Shown here piece by piece: positions 16,941 through 25,004 of a DNA stretch of 26,150 nt (positions are counted from its first letter, which is position 1; each line of letters begins with the position of its first letter). The DNA lies in NCBI GenBank assembly GCA_036824465.1, contig DAITAC010000062.1, forward strand, positions 1-26,150, written 5' to 3'. This stretch comes from JAKOQB01 sp036824465. Its GTDB lineage: Bacteria; Pseudomonadota; Gammaproteobacteria; Burkholderiales; Burkholderiaceae_F. A program made the translations under genes and the position numbers. The notes under the pieces are model-generated. The model did no database searches. It had not been told where the DNA came from and saw only the letters and a list, made by a program, of their open reading frames with translations.

Positions 16941-16946
16941 ATTATA
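16941..16946 (-). promoter_or_regulatory. Possible -10 box for bamD
   Basis: The minus strand reads TATAAT here, a perfect -10 hexamer about 120 bases upstream of the bamD ATG in the otherwise GC-rich bamD-rluD gap. No good -35 hexamer is seen at the right distance, which would fall in the first codons of rluD. The call is tentative. Confidence 0.3.
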
Positions 16947-16959
16947 TCGACGCGCCCCG

Positions 16960-17994
16960 ATGAGCGATGCGCCGATCGTCGAAGAGCCCGATGATGCGGA
17001 TGCGTCAGAACCGCCGCAGCGATTTGCCGTGACATCGGCGTACAGTGGGTTGCGCGTCGACAAGGCGCTGGCGCTGCTGCTTCCGGACGTTTCACGCAGT
17101 CGCATCCAGCAGTGGATTGAGGCCGATGCGATTCGCGTCAACGGCATTTCACCACGCGCGCGTGATGCGGTGATCGAAGGCGACGTCATCGAGTTGACGC
17201 CGCCGCCGGCAATCGATGCGCTTGCATTCGAGCCCGAGACGATGGCGCTCGACATCGTCCACGAGGACGACGCCATCATCGTGGTCGACAAACCGCCCGG
17301 ACTCGTCGTTCATCCCGGCGCGGGCAACTGGTCCGGCACCCTGCTCAACGGACTGCTGGCCCACGACGCAGCGCTGGCCCGCGTGCCGCGCGCGGGCATC
17401 GTGCATCGACTTGATGCCGATACGAGTGGACTGATGGTGGTGGCGCGGACGATCGCCTCGCACACCGAACTGGTGCGGCAACTGCAGGCGCGCAGCGTGT
17501 TGCGCGAATACTGGGCGATTGTCGTCGGTGCTGCGCCGCTGGCTGGCGCGATCGACGCTCCGATCGGCCGCGATCCGCGCAATCCGGTCAAGTTCAAGGT
17601 CAGCCAGGCACCGTCCGCCAAGGAGGCGCGAACGAACTTCCGGCGCATCGAATGCGTCGACGCGGGACGCGTTCAGTTGTCCTGGCTTGCGTGCCGGTTG
17701 GAAACGGGCCGCACGCACCAGATTCGCGTTCATCTCGAATCGATCGGCCATCCGTTGATCGGCGATCCACTGTATCGCCGAGGGCGTCCCGGACCGGCCG
17801 CCGGCGCTGGGGAAGGCGACGCGGCATGGGTGCGGTTTCCGCGCCAGGCTTTGCACGCCTGTCGCCTTGCGCTGACGCACCCGTCCAGCGGCGAGCGAAT
17901 GGTCTGGTTTCGGCCGCCGCCGCCTGACATGCGACGATTGATGCGTGCCGCCGGATTTGCCGCGTGTGACCGGCCACGCGAGGTATTTGATTGA
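16960..17994 (+). CDS. rluD: 23S rRNA pseudouridine synthase RluD
   Basis: RluD makes pseudouridines in helix 69 of 23S rRNA. The 344-residue protein has an N-terminal S4 RNA-binding domain (about 30-80, LRVDKALALLLPDVSRSRIQ) and the catalytic domain with HRLDADTSG at 149-157, where D154 is the expected nucleophile. KPPGLVVHPG and ETGRTHQIRVHL are further family signatures. The ATG at 16960 begins MSDAPIVEEP; the upstream in-frame ATG at 16876 would add an arginine-rich segment unlike the family and was rejected. Its stop overlaps the next start (TTGA), indicating coupling with pgeF. Confidence 0.95.
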   Translation: MSDAPIVEEPDDADASEPPQRFAVTSAYSGLRVDKALALLLPDVSRSRIQQWIEADAIRVNGISPRARDAVIEGDVIELTPPPAIDALAFEPETMALDIVHEDDAIIVVDKPPGLVVHPGAGNWSGTLLNGLLAHDAALARVPRAGIVHRLDADTSGLMVVARTIASHTELVRQLQARSVLREYWAIVVGAAPLAGAIDAPIGRDPRNPVKFKVSQAPSAKEARTNFRRIECVDAGRVQLSWLACRLETGRTHQIRVHLESIGHPLIGDPLYRRGRPGPAAGAGEGDAAWVRFPRQALHACRLALTHPSSGERMVWFRPPPPDMRRLMRAAGFAACDRPREVFD

Positions 17995-18767
17995 CGCGCG
18001 CCGCGCTGCATCCGGATTGGATCACCCCGGACTGGAAAGTGCCGACGCGGGTTCGCGCCTTCGTGACGACGCGCAGCGGTGGCGTGTCGGCCGGTCCGTT
18101 CGGCGGGCCGGACGGCGGCGGTGGCATGAACCTCGGGCTGTCGACCGGTGACGATCGCGAGCGCGTGCGAACAAACCGAGGACTGCTGCGGTCTGCGCTG
18201 CCAGCCGAGCCGTGCTGGTTGCGCCAGGCGCACGGTGCGGCGGTTGTCGACGCATCGAAGCCCGACGATCTGGTCGAGGCCGACGCCGCGTTCACCAGCG
18301 AGCCGAACGTGGTCTGCGTCGTGTCCGTTGCCGACTGCATGCCGGTCTTTCTTGCAGAGCGACAGGGGCGCTGCGTTGCGGTTGCGCACGCGGGCTGGCG
18401 CGGACTGGCGGCGGGTGTGATCCAGAACAGCGTCACCGCCATGCGGCAGCAACTTGGCGAGCGCGAAGCGCACATCCTTGCCTGGCTGGGCCCGTCGATC
18501 GGGCCGGCCCGCTTCGAGGTCGGGGCCGATGTGCTGGAAGCGATGCGCGCGACGCTGCCTCGTGCCGCGGAGGGGTTTATTCCGATCGCAGGGCGAAAGT
18601 TCCTTGCCAGCCTACCGGCACTGACGCGGCAGGCGCTGGCGCAGGTCGGCGTCGAGGACAGCGGTGGGGGAGGTCTGTGCACCTTCAGCGATGCCTCCCG
18701 TTTCTACAGTTTTCGGCGCGACCGCGTGACGGGTCGGCACGCCGCTGTCATCTGGCTGGAACGATAA
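17991..18767 (+). CDS. pgeF: Purine nucleoside phosphorylase / multicopper-type PgeF (YfiH, DUF152)
   Basis: Members of this family, formerly called polyphenol oxidase or laccase-domain proteins, have purine nucleoside phosphorylase/deaminase activity; E. coli PgeF is linked to peptidoglycan editing. The 258-residue protein shows the zinc ligands H81 (QAHGA), C116 (VADCMPV) and H133 (AHAGWRG). TTRSGGVS near residue 27 and GPSIGPARFEV in the C-terminal half are also typical. The start is TTG at 17991, overlapping the rluD stop. It is needed to include the conserved PDW segment near residue 9, and no ATG lies before that. The rluD-pgeF order is widely conserved. Confidence 0.92.
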   Translation: MTRAALHPDWITPDWKVPTRVRAFVTTRSGGVSAGPFGGPDGGGGMNLGLSTGDDRERVRTNRGLLRSALPAEPCWLRQAHGAAVVDASKPDDLVEADAAFTSEPNVVCVVSVADCMPVFLAERQGRCVAVAHAGWRGLAAGVIQNSVTAMRQQLGEREAHILAWLGPSIGPARFEVGADVLEAMRATLPRAAEGFIPIAGRKFLASLPALTRQALAQVGVEDSGGGGLCTFSDASRFYSFRRDRVTGRHAAVIWLER

Positions 18768-18803
18768 TGGGCCCGCTCGGAGCGCGACGATGCCAGAATA
18801 GCG

Positions 18804-18827
18804 GCGTGGCGGTTTGACATGCCACGC
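18804..18827. promoter_or_regulatory. Inverted repeat around a TTGACA box upstream of phaC
   Basis: GCGTGGC (18804-18810) and GCCACGC (18821-18827) are perfect seven-base inverted repeats. The ten bases between them contain TTGACA (18814-18819), the consensus -35 hexamer. GAGAAT at 18838-18843, 18 bases further, could be the -10. This could be the phaC promoter with an overlapping operator, or a hairpin ending the pgeF transcript. I infer regulation from position only. Confidence 0.4.
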
Positions 18828-18911
18828 GATCGATAGCGAGAATTCACCGACTCACCGTTCGCGCAGCGCGCGGACCCAACCCAACCAAAGAACGATCCGG
18901 GAGAGACATCT

Positions 18912-20696
18912 ATGGCGACGCGTTCTGCGCGCAAATCAACCCGTTCGCGCTTGCCCGCGAAATCGGAGGTCGGCTCGACGATCGCAGGTTCATCGGCGGC
19001 GCCTTCCGAGGATCTGCCCGACGCGGGCAACCCCTGGCTCAATTGGTGGTCGTCATTGGCGTCGATGGCGCCGGCGGGTGCCGAGCTGCCGCGCATCGGG
19101 ATTGCGCCCGAGCGCGTACTCGACCTGCAGCAGAGCTACATGCAGCGGCTGGGACAGATGTGGTCCGATTTCATGGAGCATCCCGACAAGGCCGCTGAGC
19201 CGATCAAGGACAACCGCTTCGCCGACACGGCCTGGCAGCAGAACCCGCTGGCGTCCTTCTACGCGCGCACGTACTTGCTGAATTCGGAATTCATGAATGC
19301 ACTGGCCGATTCGATCGATGCCGATCGCAAGACGCAGCGGCGCGTGCGCTTTGCCGTTTCGCAGTGGGTCGACGCAATGTCGCCGTCGAATTTTCTCGCC
19401 CTGAATCCGAAGGCGCAGAGGACGCTGATCGAGACCAAGGGCGAGAGCCTGAAAGCGGGAATGAAGAACCTTCTGGCCGACATCCAGAAGGGCAAGATCA
19501 CGATGAGCGATGAGAGCGCCTTTGAGATCGGCCGCAATGTGGCCACCAGCGAAGGCGCAGTGGTATTCGAAAACGAGCTGATCCAGTTGATTCAGTACAA
19601 GCCGCTGACGGACAAGGTGCGCGCACGGCCGTTCCTGATCTTTCCGCCGGCGATCAACAAGTTCTACATCATGGACCTGCAGCCCGAGAACTCGTTCGTG
19701 CGCTTCTCGGTCGAGCGCGGCAACACGACGTTCCTGGTCTCGTGGAAGAACATTCACGCCGACCAGGGCAAATTGACCTGGGATGACTACCTCGAGAAGG
19801 GGCCGCTCGCGGCGATCCGCGTCGTGCGCGAGATCTGCGGGCTGGCGGGCAAGAAGGACGGCAAGATCAACGTGCTCGGTTTCTGTGTGGGCGGGACAAT
19901 TCTTGCCAGCGCATTGGCCGTGCTGGCGGCGCGCGGCGAACAGCCGGCGGCCAGCCTGACGTTGATGACTTCACTTCTCGACTTCGAAGATGCGGGTGTA
20001 CTCGAGGTGTTCATCGACGAACAGCATGTCCGCATGCGCGAGCAGCGGCTGGGCAAGGGCGGAGTCATGCCGGGCAAGGAGGTGGGCAACACCTTTTCGA
20101 TCCTGCGCGCCAACGATCTGGTGTGGAATTACGTGGTGAACAACTACCTCGAGGGCAAGCAGCCGATGGCCTTCGACCTGCTGTACTGGAACGGCGACAA
20201 CACCAATCTGCCGGGGCCAATGTATGCCTGGTACCTGCGCAACATGTACCTCGAGAACAATTTGCGGGTGCCAAAGAAACTGAAGTGCTGCGGTGAGCCG
20301 GTCGATCTGGGGAGCATCAAGGCACCCTCGTACGTGTTTGCCGCAGTCGACGACCACATCGTGCCGTGGAAAGCCGGCTACGCGTCCGCACGACTGCTGA
20401 CCGGCGCTGACAGCGTACGCTACGTGCTGGGTGCAAGCGGTCATATTGCGGGCTCGATCAACCCGGTGTCCAAGAACAAGCGCAGCTACTGGACCAATCC
20501 ATCGCATGTATTGCCGGCCAACAGCGAGGCGTGGCGCCACGGCGCGACCGAGCACCAGGGCAGTTGGTGGGCCGACTGGGATAAATGGCTCGCGCAGTAC
20601 GGCGCAGGCACAGTGGCAGCGCCGAAGAAGTTCGGCAGCGCGCAATACAAGGTGATCGAGGCGGCTCCTGGCCGCTATGTGAAAGAAAAGGCGTAG
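18912..20696 (+). CDS. phaC: Class I poly(3-hydroxyalkanoate) synthase PhaC
   Basis: PhaC polymerises 3-hydroxyacyl-CoA (mainly 3-hydroxybutyryl-CoA) into polyester granules. The 594-residue protein is about the length of the Cupriavidus necator enzyme. The lipase-like box is GFCVGG with catalytic C325; the charge relay is completed by D481 in DDHIVPW and H511 in GASGHIAG. The N-terminal 200 residues form the variable class I domain. GGGAG before the ATG gives a good ribosome site. It leads a phaC-phaA-phaB operon; no phaE or phaR-subunit gene is present, which fits class I (the phaR downstream is the unrelated regulator). Confidence 0.97.
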   Translation: MATRSARKSTRSRLPAKSEVGSTIAGSSAAPSEDLPDAGNPWLNWWSSLASMAPAGAELPRIGIAPERVLDLQQSYMQRLGQMWSDFMEHPDKAAEPIKDNRFADTAWQQNPLASFYARTYLLNSEFMNALADSIDADRKTQRRVRFAVSQWVDAMSPSNFLALNPKAQRTLIETKGESLKAGMKNLLADIQKGKITMSDESAFEIGRNVATSEGAVVFENELIQLIQYKPLTDKVRARPFLIFPPAINKFYIMDLQPENSFVRFSVERGNTTFLVSWKNIHADQGKLTWDDYLEKGPLAAIRVVREICGLAGKKDGKINVLGFCVGGTILASALAVLAARGEQPAASLTLMTSLLDFEDAGVLEVFIDEQHVRMREQRLGKGGVMPGKEVGNTFSILRANDLVWNYVVNNYLEGKQPMAFDLLYWNGDNTNLPGPMYAWYLRNMYLENNLRVPKKLKCCGEPVDLGSIKAPSYVFAAVDDHIVPWKAGYASARLLTGADSVRYVLGASGHIAGSINPVSKNKRSYWTNPSHVLPANSEAWRHGATEHQGSWWADWDKWLAQYGAGTVAAPKKFGSAQYKVIEAAPGRYVKEKA

Positions 20697-20705
20697 GAGA
20701 AACCA

Positions 20706-21884
20706 ATGACCAAAGCGGTGATCGTCGCTGCGGCCAGGACCGCGGTAGGAAAATTTGGTGGGTCGCTCGCGAAACTGCCGGCATCGGATCTCGGCGCGCT
20801 GGTGATCAAGGAAGTACTGGCGCGCGCCAAGTTGCCGCCCGAGCGTGTCGATGAAGTCATCCTCGGCCAGGTGCTGGCGGCCGGCGTCGGACAGAATCCG
20901 GCGCGACAGGCCCTGATCAAGGCCGGACTTCCGGTTGCGGTCCCTGCGATGACGATCAACAAGGTGTGCGGCTCGGGCCTGAAGGCGGTGATGCTGGCGG
21001 CACAGGCGATCGGCAATGGCGATGCGGAGATCGTCATCGCCGGCGGTCAGGAGAACATGAGCCTGGCACCGCACGTGCTGATGAATTCGCGCGATGGTTT
21101 CCGCATGGGCGATGCCCGGATGATCGACAGCATGATCATCGACGGCCTCTGGGACGTCTACAACAAGTACCACATGGGAATCACCGCGGAAAACGTGGCC
21201 AAGCAGTACAGCATCGATCGCGCACAGCAGGATGCGTTCGCGCTCGCCTCGCAGGCCAAGGCGGCCGCGGCACAGGACGCGGGCAAGTTCAAGGACGAAA
21301 TCGTCGCCGTGATGATTCCGCAACGCAAGGGCGATCCGCTGGCGTTCGACACGGATGAGTTCGTCAATCGCAAGAGCAACGCGGAAGCGCTGTCGGGCCT
21401 GAAGCCGGCGTTCGACAAGGAAGGCACCGTCACTGCGGGCAATGCATCGGGGATCAACGACGGTGCGGCCGCGGTGGTTGTGATGTCGGAGGCGCGTGCT
21501 TCGGCACTGGGTCTCACGCCGCTGGCGCGCATTGCATCGTTCGCTTCGGCCGGCGTCGATCCAAAGATCATGGGCATGGGGCCTGCACCAGCCTCGCGCA
21601 AGGCACTTGAAAAAGCGGGTTGGAAAGCCTCTGACCTGGACCTGATGGAAATCAACGAGGCGTTCGCGGCGCAGGCCTGCGCGGTGAACAAGGAGATGGG
21701 CTGGGACACCAGCCGCATCAACGTCAATGGTGGTGCGATCGCGATCGGGCATCCGATCGGCGCCTCCGGCTGCCGCATCCTCGTCACGCTGCTGCACGAG
21801 ATGAAGCGACGTGGCGCCAAACGCGGTCTGGCGTCGCTGTGCATTGGTGGCGGAATGGGAGTTGCACTGGCAGTAGAAAGATAG
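20706..21884 (+). CDS. phaA: Acetyl-CoA acetyltransferase (beta-ketothiolase) PhaA
   Basis: PhaA condenses two acetyl-CoA into acetoacetyl-CoA, the first step of polyhydroxybutyrate synthesis. The 392-residue thiolase has all catalytic residues: the acylated C88 in NKVCGSGLKA, H349 in GHPIGASG, and C379 in LCIGGGMG. The length is standard. GGAGA precedes the ATG, and only nine bases separate it from phaC. Its TAG stop is followed at once by a heptad palindrome, which occupies most of the gap to phaB. Thiolases also work in degradation, but the gene order supports a synthetic role. Confidence 0.97.
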   Translation: MTKAVIVAAARTAVGKFGGSLAKLPASDLGALVIKEVLARAKLPPERVDEVILGQVLAAGVGQNPARQALIKAGLPVAVPAMTINKVCGSGLKAVMLAAQAIGNGDAEIVIAGGQENMSLAPHVLMNSRDGFRMGDARMIDSMIIDGLWDVYNKYHMGITAENVAKQYSIDRAQQDAFALASQAKAAAAQDAGKFKDEIVAVMIPQRKGDPLAFDTDEFVNRKSNAEALSGLKPAFDKEGTVTAGNASGINDGAAAVVVMSEARASALGLTPLARIASFASAGVDPKIMGMGPAPASRKALEKAGWKASDLDLMEINEAFAAQACAVNKEMGWDTSRINVNGGAIAIGHPIGASGCRILVTLLHEMKRRGAKRGLASLCIGGGMGVALAVER

Positions 21885-21960
21885 TCGGGAGTCCGGAGTC
21901 GGAAGTCGGGAGAATTCATTCCCGACGTTGCGCCCGACTCCCGACACCTGACGCCCGACT
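21883..21960. repeat. Heptad-built palindromic repeat, copy 2 (phaA-phaB gap)
   Basis: The left arm (21883-21912) and right arm (21931-21960) are inverted and match at 25 of 30 positions, with an 18-base centre. Each arm is four units related to GTCGGGN. AGTCGGGAGAATTCA at 21904-21918 matches copy 1 exactly (1270-1284). The left end overlaps the last two bases of the phaA stop codon. The right end is seven bases before the ribosome site of phaB, so the site is preserved here, unlike at korB. The G runs are shorter than in copy 1. Confidence 0.85.
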
Positions 21961-21966
21961 GAGTTC

Positions 21967-21975
21967 AAAGAGGAG
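21967..21975 (+). promoter_or_regulatory. Shine-Dalgarno of phaB
   Basis: AAAGAGGAG lies six bases before the phaB ATG and just after the palindromic repeat. It gives phaB its own strong ribosome site within the operon. Confidence 0.75.
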
Positions 21976-21981
21976 ACATCA

Positions 21982-22716
21982 ATGGCAAAAGTTGCATACG
22001 TCACGGGCGGAATGGGCGGAATCGGCACCGCGATCTGCCAGAGATTGCACAAGGAGGGCTTCAAAGTGATCGCGGGCTGCGGGCCGACTCGCGACTACAA
22101 CAAATGGCTGGCAGAGCAGAAGGCGGCTGATTACAGGTTTTACGCGTCGGTCGGCAATGTCGGCGACTGGCAGTCCACGGTGGATGCCTTTGCCAAGGCC
22201 AAGGCCGAGCATGGGCCGATCGATGTGCTGGTCAACAATGCCGGCATCACGCGCGACCGCTTGTTCATCAAAATGACCCGCGACGACTGGGATGCCGTGA
22301 TCAACACCAATCTGACCTCAATGTTCAACGTGACCAAGCAGGTGATCGCGGACATGATGGAGCGCGGCTGGGGACGCATCATCCAGATCAGTTCGGTCAA
22401 CGGCGAGAAGGGCCAGGCCGGACAAACCAACTACTCGGCCGCCAAGGCGGGCATGCACGGCTTCACGATGGCGCTGGCACAGGAACTGGCCAGCAAGGGC
22501 GTGACCGTCAATACCGTCAGCCCCGGCTACATCGGCACCGACATGGTCCGGGCGATCAAGCCAGAGATTCTGGAAAAGATCGTCAACACGATCCCGGTGA
22601 AGCGTCTGGGTACCCCGGACGAGATCGGATCAGTCGTTGCATGGTTGGCGGGTCCGGACTCCGGCTTCACGACCGGCGCCGATTTCTCCTGCAACGGTGG
22701 TCTGCACATGGGGTGA
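21982..22716 (+). CDS. phaB: Acetoacetyl-CoA reductase PhaB
   Basis: PhaB reduces acetoacetyl-CoA to (R)-3-hydroxybutyryl-CoA with NADPH, supplying PhaC. The 244-residue short-chain dehydrogenase has the cofactor motif GGMGGIG at 9-15, NNAG at 85-88, and the catalytic triad S138, Y151 and K155 (YSAAK). SPGYIGTDMV in the C-terminal half is typical of PhaB. The start is fixed by a strong ribosome site. It is third in the phaCAB order; the palindromic repeat in front of it may affect its expression relative to phaCA. Confidence 0.97.
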   Translation: MAKVAYVTGGMGGIGTAICQRLHKEGFKVIAGCGPTRDYNKWLAEQKAADYRFYASVGNVGDWQSTVDAFAKAKAEHGPIDVLVNNAGITRDRLFIKMTRDDWDAVINTNLTSMFNVTKQVIADMMERGWGRIIQISSVNGEKGQAGQTNYSAAKAGMHGFTMALAQELASKGVTVNTVSPGYIGTDMVRAIKPEILEKIVNTIPVKRLGTPDEIGSVVAWLAGPDSGFTTGADFSCNGGLHMG

Positions 22717-22720
22717 GCGC

Positions 22721-22815
22721 GGGGTTTCGACGGACACGCCTGCGCGTGTCCGTCGCCGCGCGAACCGGCCCGCGATGCAAACGCGGGCCGTGGACCGAGG
22801 GAGCAGTTCACGGTC
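22721..22815. repeat. Structured tandem repeat, copy 1 (phaB-phaR gap)
   Basis: Three elements are seen. Hairpin I is a perfect 12-base-pair stem (22728-22739 with 22744-22755) and CTGC loop. An outer stem pairs CGCGAAC (22759-22765) with GTTCACG (22806-22812), with one mismatch. Nested within it is hairpin II, nine pairs (22766-22774 with 22782-22790) around the loop ATGCAAA. Copy 2 begins 125 bases later and aligns without gaps over about 82 bases. The strand of action is unknown. Confidence 0.85.
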
Positions 22816-22845
22816 GCGCAGCGGCCCTGGCGAGCGAGGAGCGCC

Positions 22846-22940
22846 GGGGTTTCGATGGCCATGCCTGCGCGTGTCCGTCGCCGCGCGAACGGGTGCCGCA
22901 TGCAAAGCGGCGCCTTGGACCGAGCGAGGCGTTCGCGGGG
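22846..22940. repeat. Structured tandem repeat, copy 2 (phaB-phaR gap)
   Basis: This has the same plan as copy 1. Hairpin I (22853-22864 with 22869-22880) has two G-T pairs and one mismatch. The outer stem CGCGAAC (22884-22890) with GTTCGCG (22931-22937) is perfect. Hairpin II (22891-22899 with 22907-22915) keeps the ATGCAAA loop. In hairpin II four base pairs are swapped on both sides relative to copy 1 and two become G-T pairs, so the fold is kept while the sequence differs. Confidence 0.85.
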
Positions 22941-23077
22941 TCGCATTGCGACCCAAGCTGTAATGGCGAGGCACGTGAAATCGACCATCCCGTAAAGTGG
23001 CTAGAATCGCGCCACGAACAGAAAGCCGGGAGGCAGCGCCGCGCGAGCGATGCTGATGCTGAAAAGGAAGTAACGCC

Positions 23078-23614
23078 ATGCCATCCGCCCATCGCCTGAT
23101 CAAGAAGTACCCCAATCGTCGTCTGTACGACACGCAGACCAGTACGTACATCACGCTCGCGGATGTCAAAGAACTCGTGCTCGAGCAGAGCGACTTCCAG
23201 GTGGTGGATGCCAAGAGCGGTGAAGACCTGACGCGCCAGATCCTGCTGCAGATCATCCTCGAAGAGGAGCAGGAAGGCTCGCCGATGTTCACGCCGCCCG
23301 TGCTGTCCCAGATCATCCGCAGTTACGGCAATGCGATGCAGGGGATGATGGGTTCGTATCTCGAGAAGAACGTGCAGGCGTTCATCGAAATACAGAACAA
23401 GCTGCAGGAGCAGAGCAAGGCGTTTTACGACACCAACAAGATCGGCCCCGAAATGTGGACGCAGTTCGTCAACATGCAGGCGCCGATGATCCAGTCGATG
23501 ATGTCCAACTACATCGAGCAATCCAAGAACCTGTTCGTGCAGATGCAGGAGAACATGCAGAACCAGGCGCGCTCGATGTTCACCGGCTTCCAGTTCCCTG
23601 GCGACAAGAAGTAG
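23078..23614 (+). CDS. phaR: Polyhydroxyalkanoate synthesis regulator PhaR
   Basis: PhaR is a DNA-binding repressor that also binds polyester, so that phasin and sometimes other pha genes are derepressed as granules form. The 178-residue protein has the N-terminal PHA accumulation regulator DNA-binding domain (LIKKYPNRRLYDTQTSTYIT, then LADVKELV). A second conserved segment spans about 60-95 (LLQIILEEEQ and SQIIRSYGNAMQGMM), followed by a Met/Gln-rich helical tail. AAGGAAG precedes the ATG. It follows phaB after 361 bases of repeats and probably has its own promoter. It is not the PhaR subunit of class IV synthases. Confidence 0.95.
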   Translation: MPSAHRLIKKYPNRRLYDTQTSTYITLADVKELVLEQSDFQVVDAKSGEDLTRQILLQIILEEEQEGSPMFTPPVLSQIIRSYGNAMQGMMGSYLEKNVQAFIEIQNKLQEQSKAFYDTNKIGPEMWTQFVNMQAPMIQSMMSNYIEQSKNLFVQMQENMQNQARSMFTGFQFPGDKK

Positions 23615-23633
23615 CCGCGCCGTTTCGGTTTCG

Positions 23634-25004
23634 ATGACGGTCAAGCCTTCTGCGCGACGGTCGCGCCAGCCGGTCGCGCGCGCTACCGTTCCGACGGTCG
23701 GGTTCGTCTCGCTCGGGTGTCCGAAGGCGCTGGTCGATTCGGAGCGCATCGTCACCCAGTTACGTGCCGAGGGCTACGCGATGAGTGCGTCATACGACGG
23801 CGCCGATCTGGTGATCGTCAATACCTGCGGCTTCATCGACAGCGCGGTGCAGGAGTCGCTCGACGCGATCGGCGAAGCGTTGCACGAAAACGGCAGGGTG
23901 ATCGTCACCGGTTGCCTTGGCGCCAAGACGGCAGGCGGCGAGAATCTGGTCGCCAGGACGCACCCCAAGGTGCTGGCGGTCACCGGCCCGCACGCGACCG
24001 ACGAGGTGATGGGGCATGTGCATCGATACCTGCCGAAGCCGCACGATCCGTTCATCGATCTGGTGCCGCCCGCAGGAATCAAGCTCACGCCGAAGCATTA
24101 CGCGTACCTGAAGATTGCTGAGGGCTGCAACCACCGGTGCACGTTCTGCATCATTCCATCGATGCGCGGTGATCTCGTCTCACGCCCGATCGGCGAAGTC
24201 ATGCGCGAGGCCGAGGGTCTGGTCAGGCAGGGCGTGAAGGAGATCCTGGTGGTGTCGCAGGACACCAGCGCCTACGGCGTCGATGTGAAATACAAACTCG
24301 ACTTCGCCGGCGGACGCGCGGTCAGGACCCGGATGACCGAGCTGGTCAGGGAGCTAGGTCGACTGGGCGTCTGGGTGCGGCTTCACTACGTGTATCCGTA
24401 TCCGCACGTCGATGAAGTGATCCCGCTGATGGCGGAGGGCAAGGTCCTGCCGTACCTCGATGTGCCGTTCCAGCATGCGCACCCCGCCGTGCTCAAGCGG
24501 ATGAAACGTCCCGCGAGCGGCGAAAAGAACATCGAGCGCATACGCGCGTGGCGCGCCATCTGCCCGGATCTTACGATCCGCTCGACCTTCATCGCCGGTT
24601 TTCCGGGCGAGACCGAAGGTCAGTTCGAATACCTGCTGGAGTTCCTGCGCGAGGCGCAGCTTGATCGCGTCGGCTGCTTTGCCTATTCACCGGTCGAGGG
24701 TGCTGCCGCCAACGCGCTCGATGGAATGCTGCCGGAAGAAGTGCGCGAGGAGCGGCGTTCGCGTTTCATGCATGTGCAGGAAGCGATTTCACGGACGCGG
24801 CTGATGCGCAAGAGCGGCAGCATTCAGCGGGTACTGGTCGATGAAGTCACGCCGCACGGCGCAATCGCCCGCTCGAGTGCGGATGCCCCGGAGATCGACG
24901 GCGTGGTCCGAATCGAACCGCACAAGAAGCTCAAGGTCGGCGAGTTCTTCGACGTGAGCGTGAAATCCTCTGACGCACACGACCTGCATGCGGTGCTGGC
25001 ATGA
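23634..25004 (+). CDS. rimO: Ribosomal protein S12 methylthiotransferase RimO
   Basis: RimO is a radical SAM enzyme that methylthiolates an aspartate of ribosomal protein S12. The 456-residue protein has the N-terminal MTTase domain with auxiliary cluster cysteines C29 (SLGCPKALVDSE), C65 (NTCGFI) and C94 (VTGCLG). The radical SAM cluster is C165/C169/C172 (GCNHRCTFCIIPSMRG), and there is a C-terminal TRAM domain (about 390-456). The ATG at 23634 lies 19 bases after phaR; the first 20 or so residues are basic and may not be conserved, so a later start is possible. The phaR-rimO neighbourhood is frequent in betaproteobacteria. Confidence 0.96.
   Translation: MTVKPSARRSRQPVARATVPTVGFVSLGCPKALVDSERIVTQLRAEGYAMSASYDGADLVIVNTCGFIDSAVQESLDAIGEALHENGRVIVTGCLGAKTAGGENLVARTHPKVLAVTGPHATDEVMGHVHRYLPKPHDPFIDLVPPAGIKLTPKHYAYLKIAEGCNHRCTFCIIPSMRGDLVSRPIGEVMREAEGLVRQGVKEILVVSQDTSAYGVDVKYKLDFAGGRAVRTRMTELVRELGRLGVWVRLHYVYPYPHVDEVIPLMAEGKVLPYLDVPFQHAHPAVLKRMKRPASGEKNIERIRAWRAICPDLTIRSTFIAGFPGETEGQFEYLLEFLREAQLDRVGCFAYSPVEGAAANALDGMLPEEVREERRSRFMHVQEAISRTRLMRKSGSIQRVLVDEVTPHGAIARSSADAPEIDGVVRIEPHKKLKVGEFFDVSVKSSDAHDLHAVLA

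Larger units (their letters stand above)
22717..23077. other. phaB-phaR intergenic region with tandem structured repeats
   Basis: No gene is supported in these 361 bases. The first 220 or so are two copies of a structured repeat (22721-22815 and 22846-22940). A further perfect hairpin, GGGTCGC-ATT-GCGACCC, lies at 22938-22954, without a T-run. The remaining 120 bases before phaR should hold the phaR promoter; I cannot pick a convincing -35/-10 pair. AAGGAAG just before the ATG at 23078 is the phaR ribosome site. Confidence 0.6.

Noticed and set aside
19971..22064. Long minus-strand open frame (697 codons) opposite phaC, phaA and phaB
   Set aside because: It crosses three genes and the palindromic repeat in antisense and has no recognisable motif.
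22938..22954. Perfect GGGTCGC/GCGACCC hairpin as an intrinsic terminator
   Set aside because: No T-run follows it, so I record it only as a hairpin in the gap.
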